A DNA stretch of 64,000 nucleotides from contig NC_134015.1 in the NCBI RefSeq assembly GCF_040712315.1, positions 9,568,945 through 9,632,944 on the forward strand, given 5' to 3'. Below are positions 13,748 to 24,400 of the stretch, piece after piece. Numbering within the stretch: position 1 is the stretch's first letter; the number at the start of each line of letters is the position of its first letter. The DNA is from Castanea sativa (lineage: Eukaryota; Streptophyta; Magnoliopsida; Fagales; Fagaceae). The position numbers and the translations under genes are program-made. The notes beneath the pieces were generated by a model. It made no database searches. It was not told the origin of the DNA and saw only the letters and a list, made by a program, of their open reading frames with translations.

Positions 13748-14680
13748 TTAGTATAGGTCCCTTAATTCCCTTTTCAGGTTCCTTGAGATGATTTCTCAAT
13801 ATTTTGTTGCTAGCTCAAAGTGAATATTGGGGATTGGGATTCAAAAATAGCTAATTTAATAGGACTTTTTGTGAAATGTGCTAGTTGCAAATGAGAATGA
13901 AAAATCCTAGTTGACCAAGTTACAAATTACTTGCTTAAAGTTACCAATCTACTCCAATTAAATTGAATCAAAGTGCATCATTTCGAAATTAAACAGTGTG
14001 AAGCAAATCATCTAGAAGTAGAGCGTACCATCTCAAATTGAAGTAAGGTGTAGGAATGTGAATTTTTATGATTTTTGGTAGTGCTTATAAAAGAGCTTTA
14101 AATATAATATAACGCAAGTTAGCATGTAGCACATGCAAATGTATAGATGCATTTAAAATTAAACACAATTTTGATTATAAAAATATTAATAATTAGTCAA
14201 AATTAAAATTAAAAAAAAAAAAAGCATGTAAGACATGCATACTATAGATAAATTTAAAATTAAACATATTTTTTATCATAAAAAAATTAGTTAAATAATT
14301 TAAAAATAAACAAACGTAATTATTCACATATTAAAATTATTACCTAAATTTATTACTGCTTATGACCATTTTTTTCTAATTTTTAATAAAATAGAACGTG
14401 TGGTGATCTTTGTTGTGTAGTAATTTTTTTTGAGTATACGTGATTTTTTTTTCCATAGTTCATTAATATTAAATTCTTAGTATTTTGTACTCATTAACTC
14501 ACTTGACATAAAGATTAAAAAACTTAAGTAAATACATGACACAAACTTAAGTGGATAATTATGGTATGGTCCCCACATAAATTTAGACACATGATACAAA
14601 ATTGGATTCTAATTTCACATTCTAATTGAACTTTTTCTGAACTTTGCCTTCTTTTTTTTTTTGAGAAAAGCTTTGCCTAG

Positions 14681-14681
<1 letters not shown>
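13748..14681. other. AT-rich intergenic spacer
   Basis: No gene, RNA gene or recognisable transposon termini seen. Local duplicated words around GCATGTA(A/G)(C/G)ACATGCA occur near 14120 and 14225. Confidence 0.5.

Positions 14682-14734
<53 letters not shown>
14682..14734. repeat. (AT)n microsatellite, left half of the retrotransposon target
   Basis: About 26 AT dinucleotides directly abut the left LTR. The same repeat resumes at 24970 on the far side of the element. The short peptide repeats of I and Y predicted here are translation artefacts. Confidence 0.9.
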
Positions 14735-14736
<2 letters not shown>

Positions 14737-15303
14737 ATGATGCCGAAAAATCACCAGTAAGTCGCAAGCACTCTATTCGCCAAAGCAACACCTGCAAAAG
14801 AGGAAAAAAAGAGGACCTAAAAGAGAGCACCGGTGTGGTGCCGGCCAAAAACCCTCCGAAGGTTAAGTTAGAGTCTTATTTTTCAACCCAAGAGTGCCAG
14901 AGTTGAGATAATTGTGCGTACCTTGCTTTGTGAGGGTTTTGGAGTATATATAGTAGCGTAAGGCCGAAATTCTCGCCTTGGTCAAGAAATCTTTTCCTTC
15001 TAGGAGAGTGACTCGTGGAATTTCGTATCTCTTAGAGTTCTTTTCCTTATATGAATCTTCAACCAAGGCTAACGTGTAGCGCAAGAATTCTTCGTATACA
15101 CGTTGGCGTGAATTACAATCAAGGCAACGTCAGCCCCAATCATATAGTGTGATTTGAGGTATCCCGGAGAACGACGGGAGAAATTATATGCATGCACTCA
15201 ACTCGTCCGTCCACTATGCATCCGTCCACCTTGGTCATATAACCCGTCACACTATCGTAGCGATTTCGTGACGGTACCGTCATGTTGGTTTTATCCCCTA
15301 TCA
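14735..15303 (-). repeat. Left LTR (3' LTR of the minus-oriented element)
   Basis: 569 bp, starting TGATGATGCCG and ending CCCCTATCA on the plus strand. It aligns end to end without gaps to 24401-24969, with about 11 substitutions, mostly transitions. It contains two CCGTCCAC motifs shared with the internal tandem array, and a TATATATAG that reads as a TATA box on either strand. Confidence 0.95.
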
Positions 15304-15319
15304 GTTGCCCCCTCATTCC
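15304..15319 (-). other. Polypurine tract of the retrotransposon
   Basis: On the minus strand GGAATGAGGGGGCAAC directly precedes the 3' LTR. Purine-rich sequence next to the 3' LTR primes plus-strand DNA synthesis in LTR elements. The match is imperfect (a T and two C), so the exact primer end is uncertain. Confidence 0.6.
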
Positions 15320-15480
15320 ATGATACCGTCATTTCTCCCAAGCGGTTTCATGGAATGACGGTTTAGAGTTTCTGACAGACAGCCTGGAATGCTGTCATAA
15401 ATGCTCAGGGACACGTGGGGGGATTTTAATGGTTGTTTGTTGGAATCGAGGCGTCCCTTCGTTTACCGCGCCATTCCCTC

Positions 15481-15488
15481 TATATATA
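15481..15488 (+). promoter_or_regulatory. TATA box for the opposite-strand gene inside the retrotransposon
   Basis: TATATATA followed by CCACCCACCG, about 230 bp upstream of the ATG at 15714 and outside the LTR. A start site 25-35 bp downstream would give a 5' leader of about 195 nt. This is an inferred core promoter; a TATA match alone is weak evidence, but placement and GC-richer surroundings fit. Confidence 0.5.
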
Positions 15489-15713
15489 CCACCCACCGTA
15501 TTCACTTTTACACCTTTTAGAAAATTTTATGCTGTTCAGAGCGCAACCGTCAACCTACTTCAGAGAGTAACCGTCTCCTTTGGGAAACCAAGAGACAACG
15601 TGCTAATCATTTCTCCGTCGTTTTACTTAAGTTTTTTACTTTTCTTGTTGGTCCCGTCGTCGGTACAAATCTAGAGCCTTAGGTTTCCTTTACCCGTCAT
15701 ATGTAGATGTCAG

Positions 15714-17886
15714 ATGTCTAGTGAGGCGTCGAGTAGTCAGTCTTATGCCCGCGAGGGAACGGGTTACGAAGAGGTGTTCCCGTCAGGTCAAGTAGACCAA
15801 GACACCTCTAGCGGGGAGAGGGAACCGTCATCTAGCTCTCCTTCCCATGAGGAAGATGAAGGGCAGGATAGGGACGGGTCGAAGACGACTCGGCCGACAA
15901 CCTAGACGGTGTCGACCCCGTCCAATCCGTCATAGGCCCCGACGGCTTCGTGGGAGTTCGTCCTGCTCCGCTTTGTGGACGGTGAATGACTTTGTGTCAA
16001 CCATCAAGCCGCCGCACTTCAACACGCCGAGGCAAAAGTACCAAATACCGTACACCATATCCATCCGTCTACCATTCAAAACGAAAAATGCTATTACTAC
16101 GGTCTCGAAGACGTCGGTCTACGAGCAAATGCTAAAAGCTGGTCTCCGTTTCCCCACAAGTGCATTGCATCGTCTTCTCCTTCAATACTTGGGTCCGGTC
16201 ACCCCGGATATCTCCGAACGCATGGAGGGTTTTCCTGAGCGTCGAAGTATTGTACGGTGTGATGTCCGACGGGGCCAGACGGTTAACGGTGGAGGAATTT
16301 TTCCATTGCTACCGTCCGTCTGAAATTACGAAGTCAAAGGGCATGTACAGCTTTGTGCCGAGGAGTTCGATACTTAGGCTGGTGTCCGAGACCCCGGACT
16401 TAAATCGTAACTGGAAGGGTCGTTACTTCTTCCTTCGAGGGGATAACTGGATGTGTCGTCCAGGTGACGACGACTACATGCCGGTAGATAAAACGTGGGG
16501 GATAATGCCCCCGTCTGGTACGAGTCCGTCAACTTATCAACCGTCATCCATGTTTTATGAGTTTACTCTTAACACTTTTTTTTTTTTTTTTTTTTTTGCA
16601 GCAAGGGACCCTCCACCTATCTCAACCGAACAGTTCGGCTTTCTGGAGAAAATTTTTCAAAAGACTAAGTTGTTTGAAAGGACCTGGTCGAAGCTCGTCA
16701 CATTGGATACGTTACATTGGTATTGTGACGGTCCTGAACCTACATCCGTCGCCCACCGATACGACGCAGGTGTACGCAAACGTAAGTTCTGGAATCCTTC
16801 CGTCGATTTTTGGCTTTATGCAGTTCCTTTTTAACCGTCTTCTTTTGTAGAAATGGACGACGCCAGAGACGGGCTATCATTAAAACAAGCGGGCGGCAAA
16901 GAAGCAAGGGGGCGACGCTTCAAAGATGGATCCGTCACAGACGGCCCCAAAGAGACCATCTTCTGAAAGATGGGACCGTCACTCCAAAAAACAGAAACTT
17001 GTGACGGGTCTACCTGCCGGTCAGGGGTTCGGCATGGTGAAACCGCCTCCCAAGCTTAGGATTGGCAAGGGTAAGGGCCTGATGACCAACCCGAACCCTG
17101 TGAAGGAGAAGCCCCCCGTCCTGCTTCGTGAAGACCCCCAATACGCTCTCCGTCGTATTGGTTCCATCATAACCGATGACGACTATGAAGACCTGGGAAA
17201 CCATGCCACTGAGGCCATGGGGGAGACATGCCTATTCAGCTTAACTCAGGTTAGCGTCTGACATATGCACATTCCGTCATTTTAACTTCGTCTCGTTCCT
17301 TTCCGTCTTGAGCTTATTTCTATCTGAACTGTGGCAGGGTGTGTTAATGGCCAAAGGCTTGTCAGACCGTTGCCTAGCCCAGGAAAGAGCCCTTGAACGA
17401 GTACGTGCTAAGGTGAAGGCGACGGCAAAAGAACTGGACGAGTTGAAATTATGGAGGGTCCGTCATGAGCAGAAGCTGACACTCTCCGAGCAGGCTCGCG
17501 AGAACCTAGAAAAGGAGGTGGAGCTGCTCAGGAAGACGGTGAAAGCTCATGACGACAATGTCCGTCAAGCTAAAGTTGATGCCGTCAGAGAGTATCGTGA
17601 CTCCAACGCGCTTCTGCAAGAGCTTGGTTCTTCTTTTAGCGACGGGTTCTATGACTGCATCCGTCAGGTGAAGGCATCATTCCCTGACCTGGACTTAGCT
17701 CACATAACTATAGATGCCGAGGCCCAAACCCCTGCTCACCCCGTCGACTTTAAAGGGACGGAGGAACTTTTTGGCGAGGTTCCATGTGATGACGGGGTCG
17801 CTAAAGCCGCAGAAGAAACAATCGTCGCTGATTCTCACCAGCCGTTGCCCGACGGCCTTGATGAAACCGTCATAGTTCAAGACTGA
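15714..17886 (+). pseudogene. Opposite-strand gene of Tat retrotransposon (gypsy-type transposon protein, coiled-coil C-terminus), frameshifted
   Basis: Reads against gag-pol. Proposed exons 15714-16517, 16602-16781, 16851-17249 and 17338-17886, with introns of 84, 69 and 88 bp; the first intron ends in a long T-run plus GCAG. Joined frames give an acidic Ser-rich N-terminus, then a globular part with LYGVMSDGARRLTVEEFFHC and NRNWKGRYFFLRGD. These resemble the plant 'putative gypsy type transposon' (Transposase_28-like) domain. Next come a basic segment ending in GNHATEAMGETCLFSLTQ, a heptad-rich coiled coil (about 17350-17600), and YRDSNALLQELGSSFSDGF before an acidic tail. The family occurs widely in plant Tat elements; its function is unknown. 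Stops near 15903 and 15932 and frame changes near 15975, 16190 and 16945 break this copy, while the last exon is intact. Some interruptions could instead be missed introns. Confidence 0.7.
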
Positions 17887-18180
17887 TGTAAATTGTAGTG
17901 ATAGGGAACAATTTTATCTTTTGTCGTTTACTCAACTCTTTTTGCTAAGTATTAGACTTTTTATTATTGAACTCTACTGTATCAGTTAAACCCCTTGGGT
18001 AACCCGTCCATATTTGGACCAGACTTTTTGTACTTTGCATGGTCCGTTCAGTATATTTCGGACTATCTGTCCACTTTCATTGAATTTCGATTTTTTTATT
18101 CGGCCTATTCATGTAGCTCTTAGTTGATCCGTCCATGGTATTTACTTGGTGCATTTCTATCTGCTTTGGTTGATCCGTCT

Positions 18181-18770
18181 ACTTTGCGGACGTAGAATTT
18201 TCATCCTTTGGGATGATCCGTCCACTTTGTGGGCTTGTACAATTTTCATCCTTTGGGATGATCCGTCCACTTTGTGGACTGGTAGAATCTTCATCCTTTG
18301 GATGATCCGTCCACCTTGTGGACTTGTAGAATTTCCATCCTATGGATGATCCGTCCACTTTGTGGGCTTGTAGAATTTCATCCTTTGGATGATCCGTCCA
18401 TTTTATGGACTGGTAGAACCTTCATCCTTTGGATGATCCGTCCACCTTGTGGACTTGTAGAATTTCCATCCTATGGATGATCCGTCCACTTTGTGGGCTT
18501 GCAGAATTTCATTCATTTGGGAGGATCCGTCCACTTTGTGGACTTGTAGAATTTCATCCTTTGGATGATCCGTCCATGTTGTGGACTTGTAGAATTTTAT
18601 TCATTTGGGAGGATCCGTCCACTTTGTGGACTTGTAGAATTTCATCATTTGGATGATCCGTCCACTTTGTGGACTTGTAGAATTTCATCCATTGGATGAT
18701 CCATCCACTTTGTGGACTCGTAGAATTTCATCCATTGGATGATCCGTCCACCTTGTGGACTTGTAGAATT
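18181..18770. repeat. 44-bp tandem array with internal hairpin, about 13 units
   Basis: ATCCGTCCA (one unit ATCCATCCA) recurs at 42-45 bp spacing; CCGTCCA starts at 18218, 18263, 18307, 18351, 18393, 18438, 18482, 18526, 18570, 18615, 18658, 18701 (variant) and 18743. Most units contain GTCCACTTTGTGGAC, a perfect 6-bp inverted repeat around a 3-bp loop, followed by TTGTAGAATTTCATC. Two or more diverged units precede 18181. The array lies between the 3' ends of two convergent reading directions: the plus-strand gene ends at 17886 and integrase ends at 18940. Open frames through it are repeat artefacts. Confidence 0.93.
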
Positions 18771-18939
18771 TCAACGCCATGCATTTCATATTTTCTAAAT
18801 AAAAATTCCTCTCATTATATCAGTTCAGCATACCAAATTGTCTATGGAAAAGAAAACTTGGGCCTTAATAAGTAAAAACTATGAATGTTTAAAATTCAAC
18901 TAAAAATAAGGCGGTAGACATTGTCTTATGACTGTCGCA

Positions 18940-20240
18940 CTACTGGTAGTACTTCTTCAGGAGCTCCGTGTTCCAAGGATGGCCCAACTTCCTTCCGTCT
19001 AACGTCTCCAAGTAGTACGTTTCTTTCCTATGCCATGAGATAATTCTGTATAGGCCTTCCCAGTTAGGACCCAGCTTTCCCAGGGATGCATCCTTCGTAG
19101 CGCCAAGCACTCTTCGTAATACCAGATCTCCCACCTTGAAGTCCCGATGCCGGACCTTGGAGTTGTAGTGTTTTGCCATCATGTCTTGGTACCGCGCCAG
19201 TCTCTGTGCTGCCGCCCGACCTCATCTACAAGGTCGAGTTCTAGGCGCAATGCTTCATTATTCTTGCTCTCGTCATAGCTTTCTACGCGGTAGCTCGTTA
19301 ATCCCACTTCCGCTGGTATGAGGGCCTCAGCACCATACGCCAATCGAAACGGTGTCTCTCCTGTCGGCGTTCTTGCCATTGTCCAGTATGCCCATAGTAC
19401 ATTTGGTAGTTCGTCCGGCCATATGCCCTTTGCCTCCTCGAGCCGGGTCTTGATAATCTTTAACAAGGACCGGTTCGTGACTTCAACTTGTCCATTGGCC
19501 TGTGGGTGGGCGGGTGACGAGTAATGGTTCTTGATTCCCAGCTGAGAACAGAAGTCTCGGAATGCATCGTTGTCGAATTGCTTCCCATTGTCTGAAACAA
19601 GCACTCTTGGGATCCCATATCGGCAGATAATACTTCTCCATACAAAGTTGCGAATGTTTTTCTCCGTGATAATAGCAAGAGCTTCTGCTTCCACCCACTT
19701 GGTGAAGTAGTCAATACCAACCACCAAGAACTTTAGCTGTCTTACCGCTATTGGAAATGGACCCATGATGTCCAATCCCCATTGTGCGAACGGCCATGGA
19801 GCCGTCATAGGTGTGAGTTCCTCCGATGGCCGTCTAATGAGATTGCCAAACCGTTGACACTTATCGCAGGCTCTAACGTACATATGGGCATCCTTTTGCA
19901 TTGTTGGCCAGTAGTAACCCGTTCGGAGCAGCTTGTGTACCAGAGACCTTGATCCAGAGTGGTTCCCGCAAATTCCTTCGTGAATCTCCCTCATCACGTA
20001 GTCTGCTTCTTCACGGCCAAGGCATCTTAGGTACGGTCGGGAGAATCCTCTTTTGTAGAGGACGTCTTTAATCAGGATGAATTGGGCAGCCTTAACCCTC
20101 AATTTCCTCGCGTCCTCTTTGCTATCTGGCAGCTTGCCATTTTTGAGGTACGTCACAATTGGAACCGTCCAATCGTCTTTGGTGCTCACTTCCTGCATTC
20201 CAACGTTATCTAATAGCGATGAATGTTGGACGAAGGACAA
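18940..20240 (-). pseudogene. Retrotransposon integrase (Ty3/Gypsy)
   Basis: Inserts element cDNA into the host genome. Visible in order: zinc-binding region (HxxxxGNHSG... CDKCQRFG), catalytic core with D in QWGLDIMG, D in VLVSDNGKQF and E in ANGQVEVTNR (the DDE triad, intact), and the tail HRDFKVGDLVLRRV typical of the Gypsy integrase C-terminal domain. No chromodomain was seen, as expected for Tat. It joins RNase H through a frame change near 20240, and a second frame change near 19200 separates the last 80 residues. It cannot be made as one chain with RT from this copy. Confidence 0.88.
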
Positions 20241-20917
20241 TACCTGTTCTGGGCCATCACAGATTCGGCCGAAGCAGCCTTCGCGAGTCGATCTGCCTCT
20301 TGGTTCTCTTCTCTTAGGATCTGAACTATTGTGAATTGGAGGTCATTCATTCGACCATTTACTTCCCCGAGGTACCTTTTTATTCGTTCATTCCTACAAT
20401 CATAGCTCCCATTAACTTGACTGGCTACGATTTGAGAATCGGAGTAGACTACCGCCTTCCTAGCCCCAGCCGCTTTCGCAAGCTCCAATCCCGCCACCAG
20501 GGCCTCATACTCTGCTTCGTTGTTTGTAGTGGTGAACTCCAGACGGATCATGCATTCCATCTTATCTCCTTCCGGGGTGTGGAGTACGACCCCGACTCCT
20601 CCCGCATGCTTGTTGGAAGATCCGTCTGTGTGAATTCTCCATGTGGGCGTCTCTTCTGCCCCCTGCTCCTCAGGTGTAGTAAATTCCGCAATGAAGTCTG
20701 CCAGTATCTGCCCTTTTACAGCCGTTCGTGGCTGGTATCTCCTTCCGGGGTGTGGAGTACGACCCCGACTCCTCCCGCATGCTTGTTGGAAGATCCGTCT
20801 GTGTGAATTCTCCATGTGGGCGTCTCTTCGCCCTTTGCTCCTCGGTGTGTAGTAAATTCCGCAATGAAGTCCGCGCACCGCCCTTTTACCGTTCGTGGTC
20901 GGTATTGGATATCGTAC
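20210..20917 (-). pseudogene. Second (archaeal-type) RNase H domain of the Tat element
   Basis: WRIHTDGSSNKHAGGVGVVL carries the first catalytic D; NNEAEYEALVAGLELA the E; VVYSDSQIVASQVNG the second D; REENQEADRLAKAA the last D. This lies after the normal Gypsy RNase H and before integrase. A tandem duplication (20566-20911) repeats the segment with the first catalytic motif and shifts the frame. Confidence 0.82.
20566..20911. repeat. 173-bp internal tandem duplication in the RNase H region
   Basis: Copy 1 (20566-20738) and copy 2 (20739-20911) share GGAGTACGACCCCGACTCCT and the long flanking run. The 173-bp offset is not a multiple of three, so the duplication itself shifts the frame. Small indels distinguish the copies, for example in the run after GGGCGTCTCTTC. 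Confidence 0.9.
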
Positions 20918-22019
20918 TCACTCAGCTCGATAGCCCATAAAACCATCCGTCCTGCTGTCTCTGGGTTGCTCATTGCTCGTCGCAAGGGCCGATCCGTCAG
21001 ACTTATGGTATGTGCTTGAAAATAGTGGCTTCGAGCTTTCGGCGCGCACAAGAACGAAAGCGAGTTTCTCCATGCGTGGATATCTTTCCTCTGCCCCTCT
21101 TAGCGCCCGGCTGATGAAGTACACGGGTTTTTGTATCTTTCCTTCCTCTCTAATGAGAGCTGCACTTACCGCTGCTGATGAGAAGGCAAGGTACAGGAAC
21201 AATTCCTCCCCTGGTATGGACGGACTAAGCAATGGCGGGGCCGAGAGATATGCCTTCAACTCTTCAAATGCCCTTTGGCATTCGTCCGTCCACTCGAAAG
21301 ATCTCTTTAGTGTTCTGAAGAAAGGGAGACACTTGTCTGTCACCCTTGATACGAACCTATTTAAGGCTGCTATCTTCCCTGTCAGGCTTTGCACTTCCTT
21401 CACCGTCCTCGGAGGAGATAGCTCCAAAATTGCTTTTACTTTCTCTGGGTTGACTTCAATGCCCCGTTGGGACACCATGAATCCCAAAAATTTTCCAACG
21501 GTAACTCCGAATGCGCATTTGCCTAGATTCAGCTTCATTTTATACGTCCGAAGAGTGTTGAAAGTCTCCTGGAGGTCCCTCAAATGATCGGACACCTTTG
21601 CGCTTTTCACCAACATATCATCTACGTAGACCTGGACGTTTCTGCCGATTTGGTGCGCGAACATTGTTCATCAAACGTTGATACGTGGCTCCTACGTTCT
21701 TGAGCCTGAACGGCATCACCTTGTAGCAAAAAAGCCCCTGGCTTGTCACAAATGATGTTTTCTCTTGATCAGCTTTATCCAATTTAATCTGATTATACCC
21801 TGAGAAGGAGTCCATGAAGCTCAACAGTTCATGTCTTGCGGTGGAGTCTACTAAGGTGTCAATGCGAGGGAGTGGGTAACTGTCTTTAGGGCATGCCCTA
21901 TTCAGATCCATGAAGTCAACACACATTCTCCACTTCCCGTTTGATTTCTTGACCATTACCACATTGGCCAGCCAGTCAGGGTAATACACCTCCCTTATGA
22001 AGTTTGCTTCTCGTAGCTT
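20918..22019 (-). pseudogene. Reverse transcriptase and Gypsy RNase H
   Basis: RT copies element RNA into DNA. Motifs: WLANVVMVKKSNGKWRMCVD, LLSFMDSFSGYNQI, FVTSQGLFCYKVMPF and the catalytic YVDDMLVKS, then LGKCAFGV and GKFLGFMVSQRGIEVNP. The connected RNase H region has KPVYFISRALRGAEERYP. The frame changes near 21664, just before YVDD, and again near 21055. The stop at about 22020-22022 separates it from protease. All catalytic motifs are recognisable, so the decay is by point changes and small indels. Confidence 0.9.
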
Positions 22020-22838
22020 CTACACTTCCTCTGCCATGGCTCGATCCCGTTCGGGGGCGAACACACGCTTCTTTTGTCGAACTGGAAGGAAAGAAGGTGA
22101 TAAGTTCAATTTGTGAACTATGATTGTTGGATCTATTCCTGGCATGTCGTCATGGCTCCATGCAAACACGTCTTGGTTCTCTTTGAGGAATAACATGAGC
22201 GCATGTCGAACCGTTTGGTCGACTGAGGTTCCGATCCTGGTAGTCCGGTCGGGCCTTGAATCATCCAGTCGTACCTCTTCCAATTCCTCCACGGGTTTTG
22301 CTACTGTTCTTTGTTCCTCGATGTTCATCGCCTGCACATGGTCATCCATTTCCATCATAGCAACGTAACATTCCCGCGTAGCCACCTGATTTCCGCGCAG
22401 TTCCCCAACTCCGTACTTGGTGGGAAACTTGATCATCAGATGGTAAGTAGAGGTGACAGCCTTCCATGCATTGAGAGTGGGTCGTCCGAGTATGACATTA
22501 TATGCTGAGGAGCAATCAACCACGAGAAAGGAAACATCCTTGATTATTTGCTGCGGGTAGTCTCCTACCGTCACCGCCAACGTGATGGATCCTAGAGGAT
22601 AGACTCGGGAACCTCCAAAGCCAACGAGGGGCGTGGGTGCCGGGATCAAGCATTCTTTCGCGATCCCCATCTGCTAGAACGCGGGGTAGTAAAGGATATC
22701 TGCTGAGCTCCCGTTGTCCACCAAAACTCGATGGATGTTGAAGTCCCCTGCCTGTATACTAACCACGAGCGCGTCGTCATGGGGGTGGTGAAGGCGTCGG
22801 GCCTCCTCTTCCGAAAACTCGATGCTGGAGCCGTTCCG
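22020..22838 (-). pseudogene. Retrotransposon aspartic protease region
   Basis: The active-site motif HRVLVDNGSSADILY is read on the minus strand near 22693-22737 (family pattern D-(T/N)-GSS), followed by a typical Tat spacer with DVSFLVVDCSSAYNVILGRP. Protease cleaves the polyprotein. A TAG directly after YYPAF (22671-22673) and the upstream TGA (near 22839) interrupt the frame. It continues in frame into RT across another TAG at 22020-22022. Confidence 0.82.
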
Positions 22839-24326
22839 TCATGTTCCTTCTTGTGAAGAGCCAGTCGACTGGACGCTTTGTACCGTCCGTAAATAGGTTT
22901 TTCTAGCCTTTTTAGACGACCTCGTTGAAGTACTGCCCCCTATTATCATCCGTATGTCTGCTACCGGTGGTCTGAGACGTTCGTTTTCCCGTCTAGGATT
23001 CTGCTCCTGGGGTTGATCCGTTCTCTCCTTCCTCACGAACCTCTGCAACCTTCCTTGCCTGATAAGGGCCTCGATCTGTTGCTTCAGGTCATAACAGTCC
23101 GTCGTATCATGGCCGTGATCACGATGAAAATGGCAGTATCTATCTCTTGGCCTCTTGTTTGGATCTCCCTTCAACTTGCCCGGGAACGTCAAGGTTCCTT
23201 CATCTTTGATTTGCATTAACACCTGGTCAATTGGGGCTGTGAGGGGGGTGAAACTTGTAAACCTTCCCGAAGGTGGTTTGGATCTCCGGTCTTCTCGTCG
23301 GTCTCTGGTTCTTGCCATTTTTCGTCCATTGTCTGGTTTCGTATCTTCCTGTCTTTCCCTTTTTCTTGGCTTATAGTCGTCTCTGGCCAGCAAGACATTC
23401 TCCGCGTTCATATACTTCGTTGCCCTGTAGTACACGTCGGACATAGTTTTTGAGTCATTTTTGCATAGGGAGAACAAAAACTTACCGTTTCGCAGCCCTT
23501 TTGTGAATGCTGCTACTTGTATCTTATCATCTGCCTCGTCTATTGAGAGGGCTTCCTTGTTAAAACGGGCTATGTATGATCTTAAAGTCTCGTCTTCTCG
23601 TTACTTAATACTTAGTATACACGCAGTAGACTTCTTATGCCGATGACTTCCGATAAAATGTGATACGAACTGTGCGCCTAATTCCTTAAAAGCGCCACTG
23701 GAATTGGGTGTCAACCTACTGTACCAATCCCTCGCAGGTCCTTTCAGAGTGGTGAGAAAAGCCCTGCGCATGATTTCATCCGGTACACCCTGAAGATGCA
23801 TTAGGGTTCTGAAAGACTCCAAGTGATCCAACGGGTCTTTGGATCCGTCGTAGTTCTCCACATGGGGCATGCGAAACTTTGGAGGAAGGGGGCATGAATT
23901 CACCAACGCTGTGAAAGGCGAATCCGTTCTATGGACTAGGTCGTCTAGGTTGCTGGATACCCGTCCTTTAAGGGCGTTCATCATCATATCCATGCGTTCC
24001 CTCATCTCTTGCATTTCGGCGGCTATGTGAGTCGACAAAGTGTCTGAGACAGATGGTCGATTGGTTTCTTGTCGCTTGGGTCTAGTTGGAGCGTTGCTGC
24101 CCTCAGGCCTTTCTGCGTTCCTTCCTTCCGGACTAGCGCCCTTCTAGTCTTCCTCTGGTGCACTTGGGTGCGCGGTCCTTTGTCGCAACTGTTCTTCCAG
24201 ATCATGATTCTGCTTGGTGAGGCGCTCAACTGCCGCCGCAAGCGTTTGGACCTGCCTCTCTAGAGCGGTGGCGTGCGGTTCGTCGCCTAGATTGTTGTTC
24301 GTTGCCATCGATCGAGTGAGTACCAT
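22839..24326 (-). pseudogene. Retrotransposon gag (capsid and nucleocapsid)
   Basis: Starts at the ATG at 24324-24326 (MVLTRSMATNN), about 75 nt inside the 5' LTR edge. A heptad-rich N-terminus (RQVQTLAAAVERLTKQNHDL) is followed by the retrotransposon gag core (NYDGSKDPLDHLESFRTLMH, FLTTLKGPARDWYSRL) and a zinc knuckle YCHFHRDHGHDTTDCYDLK. One frame runs throughout but is cut by TAG near 24144 and TAA near 23601. Each lies where relatives would be expected to have a sense codon, plausibly a C-to-T change of CAG/CAA. Gag packages element RNA in cytoplasmic particles. Confidence 0.87.
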
Positions 24327-24380
24327 GCAACTCTTTGTCTCAGGAATAGAGCGAGGCTAAAGTAATCAAAAGATTTTCTA

Positions 24381-24398
24381 TTCCCACAGACGGCGCCA
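24381..24398 (-). other. Primer binding site of the retrotransposon
   Basis: Two bases inside the 5' LTR, the minus strand reads TGGCGCCGTCTGTGGGAA. The first nine bases match the TGGCGCCGT-type site complementary to the 3' end of tRNA-Asp used by many plant Gypsy elements; the rest diverges. Confidence 0.75.
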
Positions 24399-24400
24399 AC

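Noticed and set aside
14615..14906. Open frames with alternating Ile-Tyr on both strands
   Set aside because: Translation of the (AT)n microsatellite and LTR edge; the same applies at 24806-25078.
18146..18656. Three plus-strand open frames with repeated FILW-type residues
   Set aside because: They are translations of the 44-bp tandem array in different frames.
18181..18770. CRISPR-like regular repeats
   Set aside because: Units are contiguous tandem copies with no unique spacers, they diverge gradually, and they sit inside a plant retrotransposon.
20973..21587. 204-codon plus-strand open frame
   Set aside because: Antisense shadow of the reverse transcriptase/RNase H region, which has clear motifs on the minus strand.
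22301..22700. Possible host aspartic protease
   Set aside because: The DNGSSA motif lies in frame with gag and RT of the LTR element, so it is the element's own protease.
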